Of a stretch of 64,000 nt of DNA, positions 61,708 through 64,000 are shown in pieces; position 1 is the first letter of the stretch, and each line of letters starts with the position of its first letter. The notes under the pieces were generated by a model, which worked only from the letters and a program-made list of their open reading frames with translations, was not told the DNA's origin and searched no databases. Source of the DNA: JAEYFP01 sp964579795 (GTDB lineage: Bacteria; Bacillota; Clostridia; Lachnospirales; Lachnospiraceae); assembly GCA_964579795.1 (NCBI GenBank), contig CAZOHM010000012.1, forward strand, positions 1-64,000. Reading direction: 5' to 3'. The position numbers and the translations under genes were made by a program.

Positions 61708-62940
61708 TTAAGCAGTTTTTTCTTTAAACGAAATCTTTAATGCAATCGGTGTAACAACGGCAGACACTACTATAAGCAAAATAATTGGTGCAAGATACTG
61801 CGTATCCAATACCCCTGTATCAATTGCCTTTTGTGCTACAATCAATGCAACTTCTCCTCTTGTCATCATACCAAAACCTATGCGCACAGAATCCTTCATA
61901 CTAAATCTTGACAATTTGGCAATCAATCCGCATCCCAAAAGCTTACTGAGCAGTGCGACAGCAATCAATGCAATCGTGAACCAAAGCATTGACAGACTAA
62001 ACGTACTTAAGTTTGTTTTCAAACCGATAGATGCAAAAAAGATTGGTCCAAAAAACATATATCCGGTAGAGTCTACTTTCTTTTCTATGTATTCACTGGA
62101 TTTCAAATTACAAAGCATCACACCGGCACAATACGCACCAGTAATATCGGCAATTCCAAAAAATGTCTCTGCCGCCCATGCAAGTCCAAAACAAAGTGCC
62201 AGTCCATATACCGCCACTCTCTGTGATGCCTCATGACCCTTGAAAATTTTCGGAGCAATTTTATTAATTAATAATCCAATTGCAATCGCAAGTACAAAAA
62301 ACAGCACTGTCTTAACAAGTGTCATCGCAATTCCACCTGAAGCTCCACTACTTGCAGCTACACCACTTGCGGCCGCGTTATCTGATGTTGCCATATTAGA
62401 AACAATCGTTAAAACTATGATACCCAGTACATCATCAATAATTGCAGCAGAAATAATTGTAGTTCCAACCGCTCCCTGCAGCTTTCCCAAATCACGTAAG
62501 GCCTGTATGGTGATACTGACAGATGTTGCTGTCAATATTGTTCCAAGAAACAATGCTGCAGCAAAAGCAGGGGTTCCCGGTGATGCAAACCCGTTAAATG
62601 CCATAAACAAGAGTGCGCCATTGACTAATGGAAGAATAACTCCTCCCGTAGCAATTAATAACGCTTTTAATCCTGCATTTTTTAGTTCGTCCAGATTCGT
62701 TTCAAGCCCGGCATAAAACATCAGCAGAATCACTCCGATTTCAGCCGCTTTGTCCAAAAAATTATTTCCGTTAATCAAACCAAGTACACTTGGACCAATC
62801 AATAATCCGGCTAAAAGCTCACCTACTACCGGTGGAATATTGATTTTTTTTACAAGTAGCCCAAATGTTTTTGCTACCAGAATAATAATAGCTACTTGAC
62901 CAATTAACGTTGTTGTTGATACTACAGGTAATGTTTCCAT
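61708..62940 (-). CDS. Cation/proton antiporter, CPA2 (KefB/NhaS-like)
   Basis: 410 residues, about twelve membrane helices. PPVVGELLAGLLIGPSVLG, FYAGLETNLDELK and AIIDDVLGIIVL (acidic pair in the ion path) mark the Na+(or K+)/H+ exchanger family. No TrkA-N domain at the end. GAGGGCAAAT precedes the ATG. Ion specificity not decided. Confidence 0.93.
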   Translation of the reverse strand: METLPVVSTTTLIGQVAIIILVAKTFGLLVKKINIPPVVGELLAGLLIGPSVLGLINGNNFLDKAAEIGVILLMFYAGLETNLDELKNAGLKALLIATGGVILPLVNGALLFMAFNGFASPGTPAFAAALFLGTILTATSVSITIQALRDLGKLQGAVGTTIISAAIIDDVLGIIVLTIVSNMATSDNAAASGVAASSGASGGIAMTLVKTVLFFVLAIAIGLLINKIAPKIFKGHEASQRVAVYGLALCFGLAWAAETFFGIADITGAYCAGVMLCNLKSSEYIEKKVDSTGYMFFGPIFFASIGLKTNLSTFSLSMLWFTIALIAVALLSKLLGCGLIAKLSRFSMKDSVRIGFGMMTRGEVALIVAQKAIDTGVLDTQYLAPIILLIVVSAVVTPIALKISFKEKTA

Positions 62941-62969
62941 ATTATTTGCCCTCTCATGTTATGTTGAAT

Positions 62970-64000
62970 TTAAATTATCAGATCCATGTAACCCCAGTCC
63001 CATATGACTGCTTCAAAACTGTTTTCTAAGTATTCTTCTATATCATCATCACTGTACCCGGTCATTCTGAAAAGGACAGCGGTAATTTCTATCAGATCAC
63101 TCTTTGACAGGCTTCCTGTTATATCCCATTTTAAAAGAAGCCAATGCTTCAATACCGCATATTCCAGCGCAAGCCACTCCAGCTTCATTGTCATATCATA
63201 CATGGAATTCTCTCCAAGTATACAGGAAGAATAAATCTCCTCACAAATTAGTACACGAAGTTCTGTTTCAAATGGCAAAAGCTCTTTTTTAAAGGCAGAG
63301 CTCATCGACTGAATCTGCTTCGCTTCATATGCCTTCTCATAATACTCTGCACGCTGTGCAATTGGCTCCAGAAGCTGCCTGTAAATACCCTTTTTACGAT
63401 AATTATCTGCTATATCCAGAAGCAGCTCATTGTCTTCCTGAAATCGCTCAGCATCATTCACTTTACGTTTGTGAATCGCTTTTTTCAGCTCACTGACAAT
63501 TTCAGAATTCTGATACTCTCTAACCAGTTCAGTTGTCAGCTCTTCTTTTTCATCCTGCTCATTCAGCTCCAGAATCAGATAGAAAATTATTTTCATGGCA
63601 TTTTCCAGAGGTAACGAAGGTTCAGATGCAATCTGAAGAAACCAATCACGTATTAAAAATACATAATCTGCTATTTCAGGCACTGCTTCACATGCAGCTT
63701 CTCTGAAATCAGCGGCTTTCTCATCTTCTTCAGTGATAATACAAAACGCCTTCTTTTCCCAAAGCAGTTCCAGTACCCTTTGACAGCCTACAGAAAGTGT
63801 ATATTCCGTACGATTAGATAATTCGTGCTTTTCTCGTGGAAAGGTATGACATGTCTCAGAAAGACATTCCTCTCCATAATTCAATACAAGCCTGCACAAT
63901 CTATTTTCGTTCAAAAAAGGACATTTTCTGTTTTCGTTCAGTTTTATAGAATAGTTTTCTATCTGTCTTTGTGTATATTCCGATAGATTGGATAAGCATG
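62970..64000 (-). CDS. fliB: Flagellin lysine-N-methylase-like protein (FliB family), 5' end missing
   Basis: The frame is open to the right edge of the window; 343 codons are visible and the true start lies beyond 64000. The TTG at 63914 is therefore not the start. Visible Cys motif: KCPFLNENRLCRLVLNYGEE then CLSETCHTFPRE, the Fe-S/metal-type cluster of FliB, followed by SVGCQRVLELLW and a long helical part. FliB methylates lysines of flagellin. No flagellar genes are in the window, so the target is inferred. Confidence 0.75.
   Translation of the reverse strand, partial: CLSNLSEYTQRQIENYSIKLNENRKCPFLNENRLCRLVLNYGEECLSETCHTFPREKHELSNRTEYTLSVGCQRVLELLWEKKAFCIITEEDEKAADFREAACEAVPEIADYVFLIRDWFLQIASEPSLPLENAMKIIFYLILELNEQDEKEELTTELVREYQNSEIVSELKKAIHKRKVNDAERFQEDNELLLDIADNYRKKGIYRQLLEPIAQRAEYYEKAYEAKQIQSMSSAFKKELLPFETELRVLICEEIYSSCILGENSMYDMTMKLEWLALEYAVLKHWLLLKWDITGSLSKSDLIEITAVLFRMTGYSDDDIEEYLENSFEAVIWDWGYMDLII

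Overview
The window is about 38-40% GC DNA from a low-GC Gram-positive anaerobe, most likely a Lachnospiraceae-type gut Clostridium (Roseburia/Agathobacter/Lachnospira-like). Evidence: strong GGAGG-type ribosome sites, sigmaA TTGACA-17-TATAAT promoters, a HrcA/CIRCE operator, a T-box leader, lipoprotein sugar-binding proteins with Ala-rich linkers, a LytS/YesN-type sugar sensor and a flagellin lysine-methylase homologue. The species call is inference. No rRNA, tRNA, CRISPR array, prophage or insertion sequence was seen; this is ordinary chromosome rich in carbohydrate, redox and regulatory genes.

Layout. 1-5589 (minus): a sugar-sensing cassette (membrane-anchored binding protein, LytS-like kinase, YesN-like AraC regulator, second binding lipoprotein) reading toward a sugar ABC transporter whose binding protein is cut by the left edge; two phased direct repeats between them look like the regulator's operator. 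5662-7677: ftsH with an unusual repeat tail, divergent from pyrG, which is followed by an MBOAT acyltransferase and an SGNH-like partner. 12162-16079 (minus): sugar nucleotidyltransferase, DUF1846 protein, CIRCE-controlled hsp20, flavoprotein. 16306-19108: XRE regulator with membrane partner, two-gene chromate-type transporter, LysR regulator. 19138-21536: C_GCAxxG_C_C protein, deoD and udp nucleoside phosphorylases, AbrB-like regulator. 21631-24840: two single-domain ArsA/Get3-type ATPases flanking a small charged protein, with a MarR gene; the same inverted-repeat operator lies at both promoters.

25053-29950: a sugar isomerase, DUF4867 protein, ROK regulator and xylulokinase, tied together by a shared 17-bp element. 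30139-35000: membrane protein, MATE exporter, a ferritin-like helical protein of unknown function, MarR, PNPOx-like protein. 35052-36310: methionine T-box and metAA. 36602-37534: a stand-alone protein resembling the palm of DNA polymerase PolC without its catalytic aspartates. 37729-44341: GH3 glycosidase, ABC sugar transporter and divergent AraC regulator. 44347-48436: deacetylase, two-domain PPK2, a 36-residue membrane peptide, FAD oxidoreductase. 48576-51609: MarR/alcohol/aldehyde dehydrogenase operon with two strong operators. 51719-57247: hydrolases, GyrI-like and WYL regulators, lipase, phosphoesterase, deoxyinosine glycosylase. 57254-61684: MoxR-DUF58-transglutaminase operon. 61708-64000: cation/proton antiporter and a partial FliB-like methylase.

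Pentose and plant-glycan use is a recurring theme: the xylose-type sensor, the isomerase/xylulokinase module and the GH3/ABC locus could together process xylo-oligosaccharides, though the actual sugars cannot be fixed from sequence alone. The least explained pieces are the ArsA-pair/MarR unit, the PolC-like protein, the ferritin-like protein and two very short reading frames (46824-46934 and 19589-19705).
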